From assembly GCA_008711295.1 (NCBI GenBank), contig VUYV01000226.1:464396-528395 (forward strand): a stretch of 64,000 nucleotides of DNA, in the 5' to 3' direction. Below, one piece after another: positions 11,403 through 23,900 of the stretch (position 1 is its first letter; each line of letters begins with the position of its first letter). The translations under genes were made by a program, and so were the position numbers. The notes below the pieces were generated by a model. It saw only the letters and a program-made list of their open reading frames with translations, did no database searches and had not been told where the DNA came from. Source of the DNA: Anarhynchus alexandrinus (lineage: Eukaryota; Chordata; Aves; Charadriiformes; Charadriidae).

Positions 11403-14400
11403 ATGGGTCAGTGAGGGGTGCTGGGGTAGGGCAGGGGGACTTGGCCCTTGGGGCTAGGGACTTTCTGCTGGTGGGCTTGTCACTCCCACACGGACAGGTT
11501 GGAGGAGCAGACTTTGAATAATCATCACTCCATTTGGGGAAGAGGATTGCTGGTTTGGGTCTATTAGCCATTCACGTTCCTCTTTTGGCTGTCTTTCTTC
11601 TCTTCAGTCATGGGCTGTTTTGATAAGCTGCGGCAGCGAAGGGACTTCACTGAGCACCAATACAGTCTGATTGCCCAGTCCCAGCTTTCCCAGTGCCTGC
11701 TTGAACCAAGGGTGATTAACAGTCTCATGAAACCATACTGGCCCTGCATTGGCACCTGTAGGGAGGGGTTAGACCACCTTTGCTCTCACTGGAAAGGTGG
11801 GTGAGGTTGCACCAGAATTAGCTTTTAGAGAATATTGCTTTTAGAGAAAAGCACCGGATTTTTGTGAAACCAAGGCTCCCTAACACCTGCGTCAGCATGG
11901 CTTATAAACATCTGTAACAACAACAGGTTAAATATAGGCCTGAGGAAAAGCTCTGGCACCTACTGCTCTTCTCTGTAAATTCACCTTGCTGATAAGGGAA
12001 AGTGTATGTTTTTAACTTGCATGCATTTCCCCCAAAATATTGCTGTTTGCCAAGCCTGCTGCTTATCCTTCATTATTCCTCTGCCTCACAGCAGTGCCAC
12101 AATCTACAGCCTCAGTGGAGCACCTGGTGCTTGGGCAGCAAAAGGCGCTGCAGAAAGGAATGGGCTTGCACAGCTCAGCACTTTGTAAGTTCACAGTTAA
12201 CAAAACTGCCCTCGTGCTGTGGTTTCAACTTCTGCCCTGGAGTAAATTCATTGTGATGATTCAGGCTGTCAGCGTGCTCACACCTCCAATATTCCTTTGG
12301 CAGCTGGGGTGGCAGGTATGCGGGGCAGCCAGGCCCTACGGAAACATCCCTGACTTTGGTGCTCCTTTTTGTAATAACCATATTCTGACCACTGCATCTT
12401 GGTTTTGGATTAAGAATGGTTTTTCTTAAAAAAGGGAAGGAAAAGGAGTGTGAGTGAGACAATGCCAAAAAGACAAATAAGAATCAGGTTCTTCTTGCAG
12501 AAAGGTTTTTTTTTTTTATTGTGTTTTGTGTTTGTTTGTTTGTTGCTTGTTTTTATGTTTTGGGGTGGGTTTTTTTTTTGCTTTCTATCAGATCATTTTT
12601 GCTGTAGTTAATAACACACCAAAAAATGCCCTGGGCAAGGATGACTGGCCCATATTGGGGCTGGATGCTCAGCACTGGTCAGGATAACTCAGAGTGGCAG
12701 CAACCAGTTCTGGCCACCAGAATGTGCCCTTACGACTGCTGGAAAGGCTGAGCTGCTTCTCGGGTCATTTACAGAAGAAGATGACAAAAAAAAAGGAAAA
12801 AAACCCCCAACACCCAAGACCTGGAAAGGATGAGTCCAAACGGCTGATGGAAATAGTGGCGTGTTTTCTAAGGCACGCCTCTTTCCTCCCCATTTGGTCG
12901 CCACATCTCTGCACACCCTCACACGAGTCACCTTTGCTATGGCTGGTAGATTGGTTAGGTTGCTTGTTGTTGAGTTTTTTGGGGTTTGCGTGTTGTTTTG
13001 GGGGTTTTTTGTTCTATTTTTTTTTTCTGGTTTCTTTCCCTCTTTTCCTTGCATTTATGCGTGTGGTGTGTATGCTTCCTCACTGAGAACTCCGCTGGGA
13101 ACCCTCAGGCTGGCTTGGGGATATCACAGGGCTTCTGGAAAAAGCTGGCCCTGCAGGCATGGCACCTTCCCTGCCTCCTCCAGCTGTGGTAGCCCATCCT
13201 CTTTCATCGCCTCACCCTGGTCGTGTCCAGTGTTTGCCAGGGGAGGGAAACCCCCTTGTATCTGCAGCTGATGGCAGGGGAAGCCGGGGGGTTTTGCTGA
13301 GCAGCTGGATCCTGCGTGGCCGTTCACAGGCAGGTCAGTCCCGCTTGTGGCATATTGCAGTGACGCTGGACAGTCAGAGACTTTGGGTGATCCTGTCAAG
13401 CACTGGGTTTTGCTGAGGATGGAGCCACCTGAGGAAGGAAAGCCTCCAAAAGGTAAAAACCAAACAGAGCTGTGCAGCACAGTTCACTCTGTGAAAAGGG
13501 TAATTGCTAATATAGCAATTTCTAAAGCTAGATTTTCACATGGGTTTTGTACCCCCATTTCTTTCCTCCGTCACAGCAGTACAAGGTATAAAGACAGTTT
13601 CCAGTTGCAGCAGGATCCTGGGGCAGGCTGGGCATGGGTAGTAGCGCTGGGACGGGGGATTCCCATGCCAGAGAGTCTGGAGGAGGAAGGGGAGGTATAT
13701 GCACACCTCCGGGAGCCAAGGGAGGGCATTTCTTGCATCACAGATGGGTCTGAAAGACTCCCAGAGCTCCCCTGTGCATCCCTCTGTGGAGGAGAGGTTC
13801 GTGGGATGCCTCCAGTGCAGATCCAGGTGCAAACCATGCAGGTGAAGAGGACAGGCCAGTCCCTGCGCTGGGGACAGGGCTTGCAAACTGTCACCATCAG
13901 CACCAAAAGGGATGGAGCAAAGAAGGGCTGTTTTGTTGCTGTTGTGTGCTCTGCGCCAGGAAGCTGCTGGTCCCCCTTGCGCTTCTGGCACCGGCAGAAA
14001 CCTTCATGCCATCGGCACATTTGCCACCAGTAAGGGAGAGGTTTTAAGTGCACCAAAAAAGCTCTTGTGGTTTCTCTCTTCTGTATATGTTGACTGATAT
14101 GCTGTGTCTTTGTGCAGCTGGAAATTGAAGAAACTTGGCCAAGCAGAAAAGTGCCGCACACTCTTTAGCATCTGGCTTACGTAGCAGAAGAGCAATTCCT
14201 CCTTTGGTCACTTTTACCAAAAAAAGAAAGTAATTTAAGTTAAATAGGGAAATGTTTCAAGGGAAACTAGAGTACGATGTGAGGAGTTTGTGTGTTTATG
14301 AGGAAGAGGAAAGTGTTGAAATATACCAGTGGCATTAAATCAGCCTGGGGTTTACTGGCAAGAACTAAAACCAATGTGAATTAATCAAAAACCAAAAATG

Positions 14401-17400
14401 TGCTGGATTTCATAACTGATTTCAGTGTCATCACCTCAAATCTACCTCACAATGATCATGTAGATAAACTGTCACCAGCAGCACAGTCTGAACCTGGGGT
14501 GTGCCTGGGGTGTGCAAAACCTGGGAAACCACTTTTTGAAAGACTGCTTTTCCTGCCGTGCTTTCATCTCCTTTTCTCTTCTTTTTAATTTTGTTTTTTT
14601 TATTTAAAACCAGTGGGGGTTGCTGCCTGGTTAGGATCCCTGTCCCAGGCAGGCACTTCCCTTTCGCAGGGAGAAGGCAGTGGGTGTTCAGGGAGGCGGG
14701 TGCTGGGGTGGCCCTGCCCTGGGGAGCCCAGCAGGAGGTGGGCACCTCGATGCAGGGGAGTGCATTGCCTCCAGGGGAACTTCTTGGCAGGCCCCCCATT
14801 TCCTAGATTGTGCTTTACCTAGCAGGGAAGTTGGTCAAGCAACTGCCTCTACTGGGACCTCCCTGCTGGGACTGAAATAGCTCTGAGGTCTCTGATGTAA
14901 GAGGTTAAAAAAAAAAAATAATCAAAAAAACCCCCAAACATGCATACCTGGAGCAGTGCTGTTGTATTGGAGCTCCCCTGTCCCTCCTTCCAGAGCTGGG
15001 ACCGCTGCAGACCACCGTCCCTCCAGGAGACAGGAGGTGAGATCCCCCCTTGCTGCTCTCTGCCTACTGAAAATATCACCTGCTTTTCCCAAAGAGACAA
15101 AATCCACCATCTGGGTCCAGCCAGCTGATAAAACAGAAAAATTCCAGGTATGTTATTAAAGTCAGATATAACTTTTATCATTGCACAGTTTATTGCACCT
15201 TTGAAATTTTTCAAAGTCCTGTTTCTTTAAAAAAAAAAACAGAAGCCAAACTCCACCCCCTTTCTCAAACTGCTAAAATATTGTGAATATAGCTGTGTCA
15301 TGTGAGATGAAAGCGTGTTACTGCAGTGGCAGAGAGCAAAGATCCCAGTGATAGTGAAGGGCCGCAGCTGGCGGGTGCGCTCCTCCCAGGCACAGAGCTC
15401 GCTCTGCTGCCCCGGCCCCTTGGCACAGGGTGACCCGGGGCTGTCCGACATCGGGGACTGGGAGCCAGCCCCTAAGGGCATCTTAAATGCCACTCAAGTC
15501 TGATATGGTCAGTGCCCAGAACATGAAAGGAAGCATCCTCGAAGTAGTAAGATAAAGGGCTTAATTCTTCATGATTACTCAATTGCCATTGGGAAAGAGG
15601 AAAGGCATTGAACATCAGCCGTGTTCTTCCATTCACCAGAAGAATGGCAGGGAAAGGAAATGAACATCAGTAAAAGATTTAATTTGCCATTTAACTATAC
15701 CTTAAACAAGAATCTTTTCCTTCCTGCCCCAAGATCCCTCCTGACCTTCTTCTGCCGGCACTGCCGTGCCCTGCCCTGCCCATGGTGGCTGGTGAGCAAT
15801 TGTCTGTTGCCACCTCTCTGCTGTGAAACCAAATTAGATTATGCAGTCCCCTTCCTTCCTCCACCCAGGGCTCTTCTCAGAAGAAATTATTGAATAACCT
15901 TTGCGACAGGCAGAAGTGTAAATGTGTTAACTCAAGCAGGTCATGAAATAGCTACAGCAATGAGGAGGAGCTGTGTGACCCACGTGGGGCGTGCATGATG
16001 GTGTTCTGCCCTTCTGAAGTGTGACATCTCTGTGATGGAGACATCATGCAGTCTCTCTGCTGGGGCATTGAGAAAAGCTGGTCCTTCGGTCCCTGGCCGG
16101 TGCAACGTGACTTTTGCTGGAAACAAGATGTTTCTGGACCCCATTTTTATACAGCAACATAAGGCAAGGGTTAAACAAGTGGCTGCAGGCTGTGGCACCC
16201 ACCAAGGGCAAGAGACCTACAGACTTGCTGGTGCAGTTTTGAGGTTCACAAAAATCGGGTTTGAAATAGCTGTGCCAAATTTTTACCAAACCTAAGCAGG
16301 GAGCCTGGCTTGAAAGCCAAGGGCCAGAAAGGCAGAAGTGTGAAGTGTTCAGCTTGGTAGAAAAATGTCAGTAGACAGAAGTGAAACAGGAGTTTTGAAG
16401 TTAGTAAAGCTGCTGGCAGACTGCTCCTGGGGTTTCTGATGGACAGGGTTGCAGATGCTGCAGCCTTTTAGCACCTTTGAGGATGAGGAATGCATGGTGT
16501 GAGATGCTGTCCCCCGGTGGTGCATACAGTGCATACATGGGACAGCTCATCCCTCTGGAGTGACTTGGTGATGTTTCTGAGCCTTCATTCAGAAACTGAG
16601 ACATAGGAATGCTTCTATCTCAAGCTAACGACAACGAGCCACCTTGATTTTCACTTCCCCAGAAGTGCCCTCTTTTTCTGTCTTCAATCATAGCCTCTTT
16701 GAAGTATGTCACAGTTTTTTGGTGACAGCTTTCACACCTTCCCCCCCCACCCCTGACATTCAGCTGAACTCTCATTTTTCAGTCAGCTGCCCTGATTCAG
16801 TACTTGGCAGCAGGGTTCATTTAAAATGTGACAGCAACAGCAAATGGAAAGCCCCAAGCAAGAGAACTGGTGAGAGAAGTTACCAGACCTCTGTGAGCAA
16901 CAACATGAAAGCTAGAGGGAGGTTTGGCTGTGTTCCTACGCTCTGTGAGTGTGTCCTGCCTGTGCAGCCACCTCCAGTGTGCTGCAGCAGCTGCACTCAT
17001 GCTTTCAAGTGATCTGTTTTTGTAACAAGTCCATTCAGTGCTGGTGAAGCATATCAAATTGGTTGTGTCCAGCTCTGTCATCAGTTCATAGAGTTAGAAT
17101 TAATATAATATAGGAGATGCCAGTGCAAGATGTTTGTGCCTACCTGTGTCCTGCAGCTGCTGGGAGGGCAGGGTGGCCTGGTGAGGACAGGATGCAGTCG
17201 TGCACGGTGGGAGATGCCTGCCTCAGCCAGCCTGCGGGGTGTACGTCCAGCCCTCCTCATCACTTGGAAAGCGTGAGGTTGATCTTGTCCAGACTTGGCT
17301 CCAAAGGAATCTGGGAAGTCTGAAAGACAGAGCACGTCCTATGCTAAGAAGGTTAAGTTGCACGCATTTGAGAGCTTGGCGGATGTGATGAGATAGCTAG

Positions 17401-19150
17401 GTTTTTGCAGCAAGATCAAAGCAAGCCAGGCAAGGCTTGCTCCACCTGGACTCTTACGGTCTGTCTGTGCGTGGGGTGGGGGCTGTCTGCCTTCCAGGCA
17501 GTGGTGAAAGAATCGGTATCTTGTTGGCAAGTGCTCCTTGTCTCCCAGAGGTTGCTGAGCCCACCAGAAATGTCTGCTACTGTAGATTGCTGCTGCCTCC
17601 TCACTGCTTTATTCATCCCTCAGCTCTTCTCTGTATGGTGTGGGAGAGCTTGGCCAGATGGGTTATGAATTTAGAGGACACTCCTACTAAATCAGGTTGA
17701 AAAAAATATAATCCAGTTTTCTAGCTGGGGAGCCTGTGGGGGTTTCTTGGTCCTTGTCCCACATATTTCAGCCCCAGCCCGTCTGAATCCCTGACTGCCC
17801 TGAACTGGGACAGACAGTGCTCAAATGGCGAGAACAGAGATTTTGGTCCTATGTCAAACGGATAGTTTATCACACCTCTTTTTTGCAAGTGAAACATGCT
17901 CTCCTGCCTCTTTGCCCTCATTAACTAGCTGCTCTTGAGCAGTCATTAGGAGCGGCGGTGGGCCCGCTCAAACCTGCTGCAGAGGCAGGTGAGGGCCATC
18001 CCTGCGTTCCCTGCCCAGCACCATCCTGCACTGGCACAACCCGACTGTATCCTCCACAGCCGCTCTGAGGCTCCCTCCTTCTCCAAACCTCAGTAAGCCT
18101 CTGAGGGCTCACTGCTGTATGGAGGCTTTGGTGTGAGGTTTCTGTGGTGAGGAAGTTTTGCCGTCTTTGACCAAGTGTTCATGGTACGTATTTCTGGGCA
18201 AATGGCTGCTAGAGGAAGGGGCGTTACTCGGAGCGAGACAGCTTAGCAGAATCTGCTCAGAAATGCTTTGTTTGTAGGCAGCTTTGTATCTCCTCCACCC
18301 ATTTAGATAGCGGTTACTGGAGAAGTATTTTTTTCCTGCGCATCTAAAATAGCAGTTTGGTTTGTGCAGAGCTTTCACCATCCACGCCCATGTTGGTGAG
18401 ACAGGAGGTGTAGAAAAAACACCCTGGCAATCAGGTAATCTCTCAAATCACTGCTCTCTCAGCTCACAAACCCCATGCCAGGGAGGAAATCTTAAAGGTA
18501 TGTCTAGCCTTGTTGGGGAACAGTCCATCAAATTAAAGTCACAAAAGTGTATACGCATCACAAAGATGCAGGAGACCCATCAGCACACAGGGCTGGGGTG
18601 GGCAAAGTGTGAGCCCCACTGCACTGCACAGAGCAGTGTGAAATCACTGCCAGGGCCATGCCGCACCTCGGGCTGAGCCGGGAGGAGGTACCCATCTCTG
18701 CACGCACAGTGCCATTCGTTGCTGCTGTGATCTTTTCAAAGAAAATATAGGAGTAGAAAAGGGGAGAAGCCAACCTCTTTAAAAGGTCTTTTTTGCAACC
18801 AGACCCTTTCCTACTCCCCCTCCCCATTGTGCAGTGAGTGAAGGCGAGACCCTGCTTTCAGATTTTGGTGATGATAAAGCAGATATCCCCATTTCTACCT
18901 GAATCTCTGGCAAGTGTGGTGAGAAGCCTACCTCTGCTCGGGAGGCTGTCAGGGTTTTGCTACTGTCTTGCTTTGCTGGGCAGCGGCACATCCACTGCCC
19001 CGGGGTGGATGGAGGGCCCTGCTGAACGGGCAGGGTCTCTCCTTGACTGGTTTCCTCCATTTGGCATGTGCCTTGAGTAGGAGGAGATGCAACCACCTGA
19101 TCTCCTACTTTTTCCATTTAACTCATTAAGAGACTGAGCTCTGTACCAGT
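11403..19150. other. Long intergenic stretch, no confirmed gene
   Basis: About 7.7 kb without a gene I can support. It has T-rich, low-complexity tracts near 12507-12590 and 13005-13045 and an A-run near 14908-14920. The longest frame is on the plus strand, 13347-14033 (228 codons), opposed by a 196-codon minus frame over the same bases. Neither resembles a known protein. Confidence 0.5.
12507..12590. repeat. T-rich low-complexity tract with GTTT units
   Basis: Runs of T interleaved with GTTT/GTTTG units (around 12525-12560) and a second T-run to about 12580. This is simple-sequence DNA. Confidence 0.6.
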
Positions 19151-19956
19151 AGCGTGACTTTATTTACATTAGTTTCTTTAGCTTGCTGCTATTTTCTTTA
19201 GACAGTCCTTTACATTATAAGGTTGAATAGATCCCTAATACAGAGTCCTTATTCCCACTGCCCCACCCCAGCTCGTTGGACAGTAGTTTTAATGACATTT
19301 GACTCAAACACTTTTGATGCAAAATTTTTCCCCAGTACAAGGAACTGCAATTTCTTCTGACCTTGTATTACAATTGATGGTTGTTTTGTAGCTGTTGCGT
19401 AGTATGAATGGTGCTGTAAAGTTGTCTAAAGTAGGCTAAATCCGCCTCTGTTACTGTGATTGTGCATTATTACCAACTGAAATACAAGATGTTTGTGACT
19501 TATAAAAATATCCTCCTTTCTTTTCCTGTAGTGGTTTCATTTTGACTTTTTTTCTTTTTTGATATTTGGAATAACCTCTGTTTCTTTGTCACAGCTACTG
19601 TTGCATAAAAACTGATCCAAGGCAGGGGCAAGGGACAATAAAAACCCCTTTACCACTGGCTGTACTTTTTTGGGGTTTTCTGGGAAAATGAAAGTCAGTT
19701 TTTGCAGGGGAAAGCTGTCATTTTTCTCATTTTTCTCAAATTTGCATAAGGCAGAGAATTCAGTAGCAAACAGCGAACTGCTGTGGTTGTCTGAATCAGG
19801 GCTGATTTTCAAGCGTCTGAATCCTTCCCATTAGCAGAAAGTCCCTCGATCCCACTCACACAAAAAAAAAAACAACTGTGAAAGCCTATTGAGTCCCAAC
19901 TGAACTTGAACGTAGCGAGTATAAAATATGTGCTGCATGTTTTTTGCACTAATGTG

Positions 19957-20883
19957 TTATGCATGGGAGCTGAATTTCACTGAAGCACTGGCTTCAGTTT
20001 TGGACTTCGCTAGCTTGGGAGATGCTTCCTTAAATTCCTTGTTGACAAAGTAGTAGCAAATAGCATCCAGGCAGCAGTTTGTGTTGGCAAGGACTGAGGC
20101 GAGGTGAACAAAATTATTAACCTTCTGTATTGCAGAGCAGTTGGAGCTGATGGAGTCCATTATAAAGCGAAGGAGATGCCCGAGGTAAAGAGGTAAAAAG
20201 CATACGATGAAAACAGCCATGTTGGCAGACACAATGTAGACGGCCTTCATGATTAGCTTTTCTTCATGACACTTCTCCTTCTTCTTTCTCATGAGTTCTG
20301 CAATGACTTGTATGGAGCAATAACTCAAGATGGTCAATGGTATGAAAAACCCTACAATAATAGCACACAGTGTGATCACTGAGGGCTTAACGGAAGATTT
20401 TTCAAAGCAAAGTTTATCTTCTTCTCGGTCCTCTAACTTTTTAATGACGGACATCATACAGATGATGACTATCCAGAGAAGTCCAGAGGCAAAAGCTGCC
20501 TTCAGCGGTGACCTCAGCACCTTGGCTTTCAAAGGGTACTTGACTGCGAGGTACCTATCAGCTGCTACGACTGTGATGATACCGATGGTCATAAAGCGGT
20601 TTATGAAATAGCAGCCTTCCAGAACCAGGCACCATCCACTTACCTTCAGCTGATGGAACTGGGAGAAAATTTTAAAAGGCAAAGTAAAGAGCAGCAAGCA
20701 GTCAGCCACAGCCAAGTTGACCATGTATACTCTGGTTTCTGTCCATTTGTCGAGTTTGCAGCAGAACACCCACAGCGCCAACATGTTCAGTAAAATGCCC
20801 AAAAGCAAAACCGGGATGTAAACGCACAGCTGGACAAGCGGAAAGCTTTCATAGGCTGTGATATTGCAGCTGCTGAAGTTCAT
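19957..20883 (-). CDS. GPR35: GPR35-type G-protein-coupled receptor, copy 1 (best GPR35 match)
   Basis: A 308-residue class A seven-transmembrane receptor in one coding exon. The frame continues 7 codons upstream to a GTG, but the first ATG at 20883 is the natural start (MNFSSCNITAYESF), with N-glycosylation sequons at Asn2 and Asn7. Landmarks: LNMLALWVFCC with Asn1.50 (residue 33); KWTETRVYM; NLAVAD with Asp2.50 (61); Cys85, expected to pair with Cys159; DRY at 109-111; CFLP in TM6 (228-231); and NCCLDAICYYF (269-279) in place of NPxxY. Tyr92 and Arg96 align with human GPR35 Tyr96 and Arg100, and Arg239 aligns with Arg240. The tail is Ser/Thr-rich, suiting arrestin regulation. By family knowledge it is a plasma-membrane Gi/G13-coupled receptor for tryptophan/indole-type acids; the ligand in this species is inferred. 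A minus-strand AATAAA lies about 800 bp downstream (near 19160). Confidence 0.93.
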   Translation of the reverse strand: MNFSSCNITAYESFPLVQLCVYIPVLLLGILLNMLALWVFCCKLDKWTETRVYMVNLAVADCLLLFTLPFKIFSQFHQLKVSGWCLVLEGCYFINRFMTIGIITVVAADRYLAVKYPLKAKVLRSPLKAAFASGLLWIVIICMMSVIKKLEDREEDKLCFEKSSVKPSVITLCAIIVGFFIPLTILSYCSIQVIAELMRKKKEKCHEEKLIMKAVYIVSANMAVFIVCFLPLYLGHLLRFIMDSISSNCSAIQKVNNFVHLASVLANTNCCLDAICYYFVNKEFKEASPKLAKSKTEASASVKFSSHA

Positions 20884-20908
20884 TTTGGGGGTATTAAGAG
20901 GCACAGTT

Positions 20909-20912
20909 CCTG
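20909..20912 (-). promoter_or_regulatory. Splice acceptor of GPR35 copy 1 coding exon
   Basis: On the minus strand, TTTAATCTGCTTTTGCAG ends at 20910, so the coding exon would begin at 20909, 26 bp before the ATG. The intervening bases are open in the GPR35 frame. GPR35 genes in mammals also have upstream exons spliced just 5' of the coding exon. Confidence 0.6.
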
Positions 20913-23900
20913 CAAAAGCAGATTAAACCTTTTAGAATCTAGACTCTTGACTGAATCGGTGATTAATTCAGATAGTTCAGGGCTTTATCGACAGTGAAAA
21001 CCAGACCATAGAGATGACTTTGCAGAGCAGAGCTGGCTGTTGGGTACCTACCGGGAAGGGGAGGGAGCGGGACATGAGCCTGGGCAGTCGTGGAGGAGAG
21101 AAAAGAACGGGTTCTTGCTGGGTCCCATGCGGGGAAGACTGCTCATGGAGGGCAGAAGGGGAAAATGCTTGGGCCTCTTTTAGGCCGGACTCAGATCAGG
21201 TAGTCGCACGTATCCTGCAGCTAGCAGTTATGTGAGCTGTTTAAACCATCTGATAATGGAAAGGGGATGCCTAAACCCACTTTCATCCCTTCCCTTATAT
21301 TGATGCTCAGGAGAAGCCAGCCAGCATCCTTAAATCTCAACGAGATGTGCAGCAAAAGGACAGCCGTCCTCTCCTAGTCCTGAGCTGTCTCCATCACTTC
21401 TCATTAGTGATAAGAACAATTATTAGTACAACTTTCATTAGTTTTAGCTGCCATTGAATCATGTACTCAGTGGCAGCCTTTAGTGGTCTGCAGCAAGAAT
21501 CAGAGTACTGGGGTCTGCATGCTGATTTTCAAGGATCATGAAAGTTGGTCTTTGTCTCAGAAGTATTAGACCAATCTGCCACAATTCCAAGACAAAAACC
21601 CCCACCAATTCCATGGCAAGAAATGTGATCAGCAGCCAAGTGAAATAGAGAGATGAGCTGTATCTGGCCTGGTGGGTGGTTTTATCACCCTGGATCTGAG
21701 GGCAATATTGCTGATTGCCCTCCTGCTTTGGAGAAGTTAATGCAGGAGTATATTGCAGGTGCAACTGTTCATGGACAGAGGAGACCTGGGAGGTCTGAGA
21801 TGTCTTTGGATTTTCCCTACAAGGGGAACATGGCTCCATGGGTGCAGGTTCCCAGGGTTCAAAAAGCATCCTGAGTAAGCAAACCGTAGGGCAGTGCTGC
21901 AGCATCTACGTGTTAGCGGCTCTAGGCTAACTTTGAAAATCATGCTGCTGAGGAATAATGCCAGGAGACCTCTTCGGAGGTGAGGGAATGTGCTACAGCC
22001 GATACCTGCAGCAGCTCTGTGCTTTGGACACAAGGAATGAGTTAAAAGCCCAGAAGATACAAGGGTAGATCGTAACAGACAACAGGAAGATCTAACAAAG
22101 GTTGAGACAGCCCTTAAGCATCCAAAACATGTCTAATGTGGTCCAAATGAGCCTTTGAAAATACACAGGCTCCAGCCCTCACTCAGTTTCTTTACCACCA
22201 TTTTGGTGTCCCACCATGGCTCGGGAAAGGCAGTGCCTTGCAGAGCTCAAAAAAACAGGTCAGCAAATAGCCAGGAGGAATTACCTGCTCACTCGCTGTT
22301 CTCGGAGAGAGTGAATGTTCCTCCAGACCAACTGCGGTGCGGCATGCAGGCAAGATGAGCCTTCCTAGTGCTGCTGCTGATACGTGACCAGTGAGTTGTC
22401 CTGTGATGACCATTTGCCGATGGCTGTGGCACCAGCAACACCGGTGGAGGAAGCACCCCTGCCGCTCCTCAGTGCATTTCCCCGGGGGTTGAGCTTCCTC
22501 TGTCACCACTGGCATGGCTCGTACCACCCCCTGTTGACTGAGGAGCCTGCAATAGCCCTGCAGCGAGGTGAGACGTTCATCTGCTGTGCGGCCCTGCAGC
22601 AGTTCCTCCAGCAATGGAGGAACGGCTTTGGGTTTTTCCTTTGATTTACTTTCCAGTGCCTGATGTCTCACTGGGAATGTCCATTGACCTTCCTCGCCCA
22701 ACAGGCTGTGCACATTGCTTGGAGGGGACCCGTTGCCCTGGAGGGTCCTGAGGTCTTCTCTCTGCCTTCTAGACTGCCAGTCCTGCCGGGGCAGGAGGGA
22801 GGACTGCTGCCTACTGTCACACTGCTGAGCCCCAGGACACAGCAGCCCTGGCAGGTCCCCAGTCCCATCCACAGAGCTGTTGGAGACGTGAGGGCTGTGG
22901 TTTGCAGACAGTTTAGTGATTATTATAACCGGGTTTCACTCTGAATCATGGTGATTCTCTCATCTTCCACAGTTCTCATCAGCCAGCAATTCTGAGAAAA
23001 CGTGGCACCATGACCCTGTGACCTGCTGACTTTGTGACTGCTCTGTGGTTGCAGGTGTCTGCTGGCCAGAGTCTCCTCCTTGGCTATCCATTGCAACCCA
23101 TTTACAAGAAGGGCTCAGACAAGGTGATCAATGACCTCAAAGTTCCCGCTTTTAGTACCTTGAATTGCTGTCTTGGGCAAACGCATTTCCCCTTTCTGCT
23201 TTCCAGGTCATCTTAGAGCATCTTCAGGAGTATTTCTGCATTGTCTGTCTGCGCGTTACAAACCAGGCTTTGAGATTAATTCCTTGCCAGTGTATAGTCG
23301 GTATAAAGCTTAGCTTAAATACTTCTGAGTTTCCAGGGACTGCTCTTGCCTTTCTTGTGGCTGTTTTGTGGTGGATGCTTATAACTAGTAATTGACCTGT
23401 TAGTGCACTCAGTCCATTGATCTCCAACCACCATCACTGTCGTGTCATGGTCCTTGTCAGTACTTTAGTTTTCAAAGTCATCCAGCTCCTGGGTTGTGAT
23501 AGTTTCACCACTGTGCAGAAAATACTTCTCATTGCATCATCCTCAAGTGTTGTCCTCTCACTCCTATTGCCCATGTCAAGGCAGTCACTACCAGTATCAA
23601 CCATGAGCAGTCAAAATCAAGCCTGGAGGGAGCTCGCTCATAGCGTCTCTCCAGTGTGATGCTTTCCATCTGCAGCTTGGTGCTCTGGTCACTAGACAAG
23701 GGCAGCTATGTCTCCCATCAGCCTGGTGAGTCTTCAAGGGAGGGACAAACCACGTCACCAGGCACAAAGCAGCTGCCTGTGATCAGCAGGTCCAGAGCAA
23801 CTCAACACCAGCTACCAGTAGGCAAAGCTATGATGAAGTGTTATCTGCGGAGAACTTACATGTCTCCTGGTGTGGCTCTCGTGTCCCTGTCTGATTCCTG

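Noticed and set aside
20884..20904. Longer N-terminus of GPR35 copy 1 starting at 20904
   Set aside because: The codon there is GTG, not ATG. The first ATG (20883) follows the splice acceptor closely and gives the usual family length.
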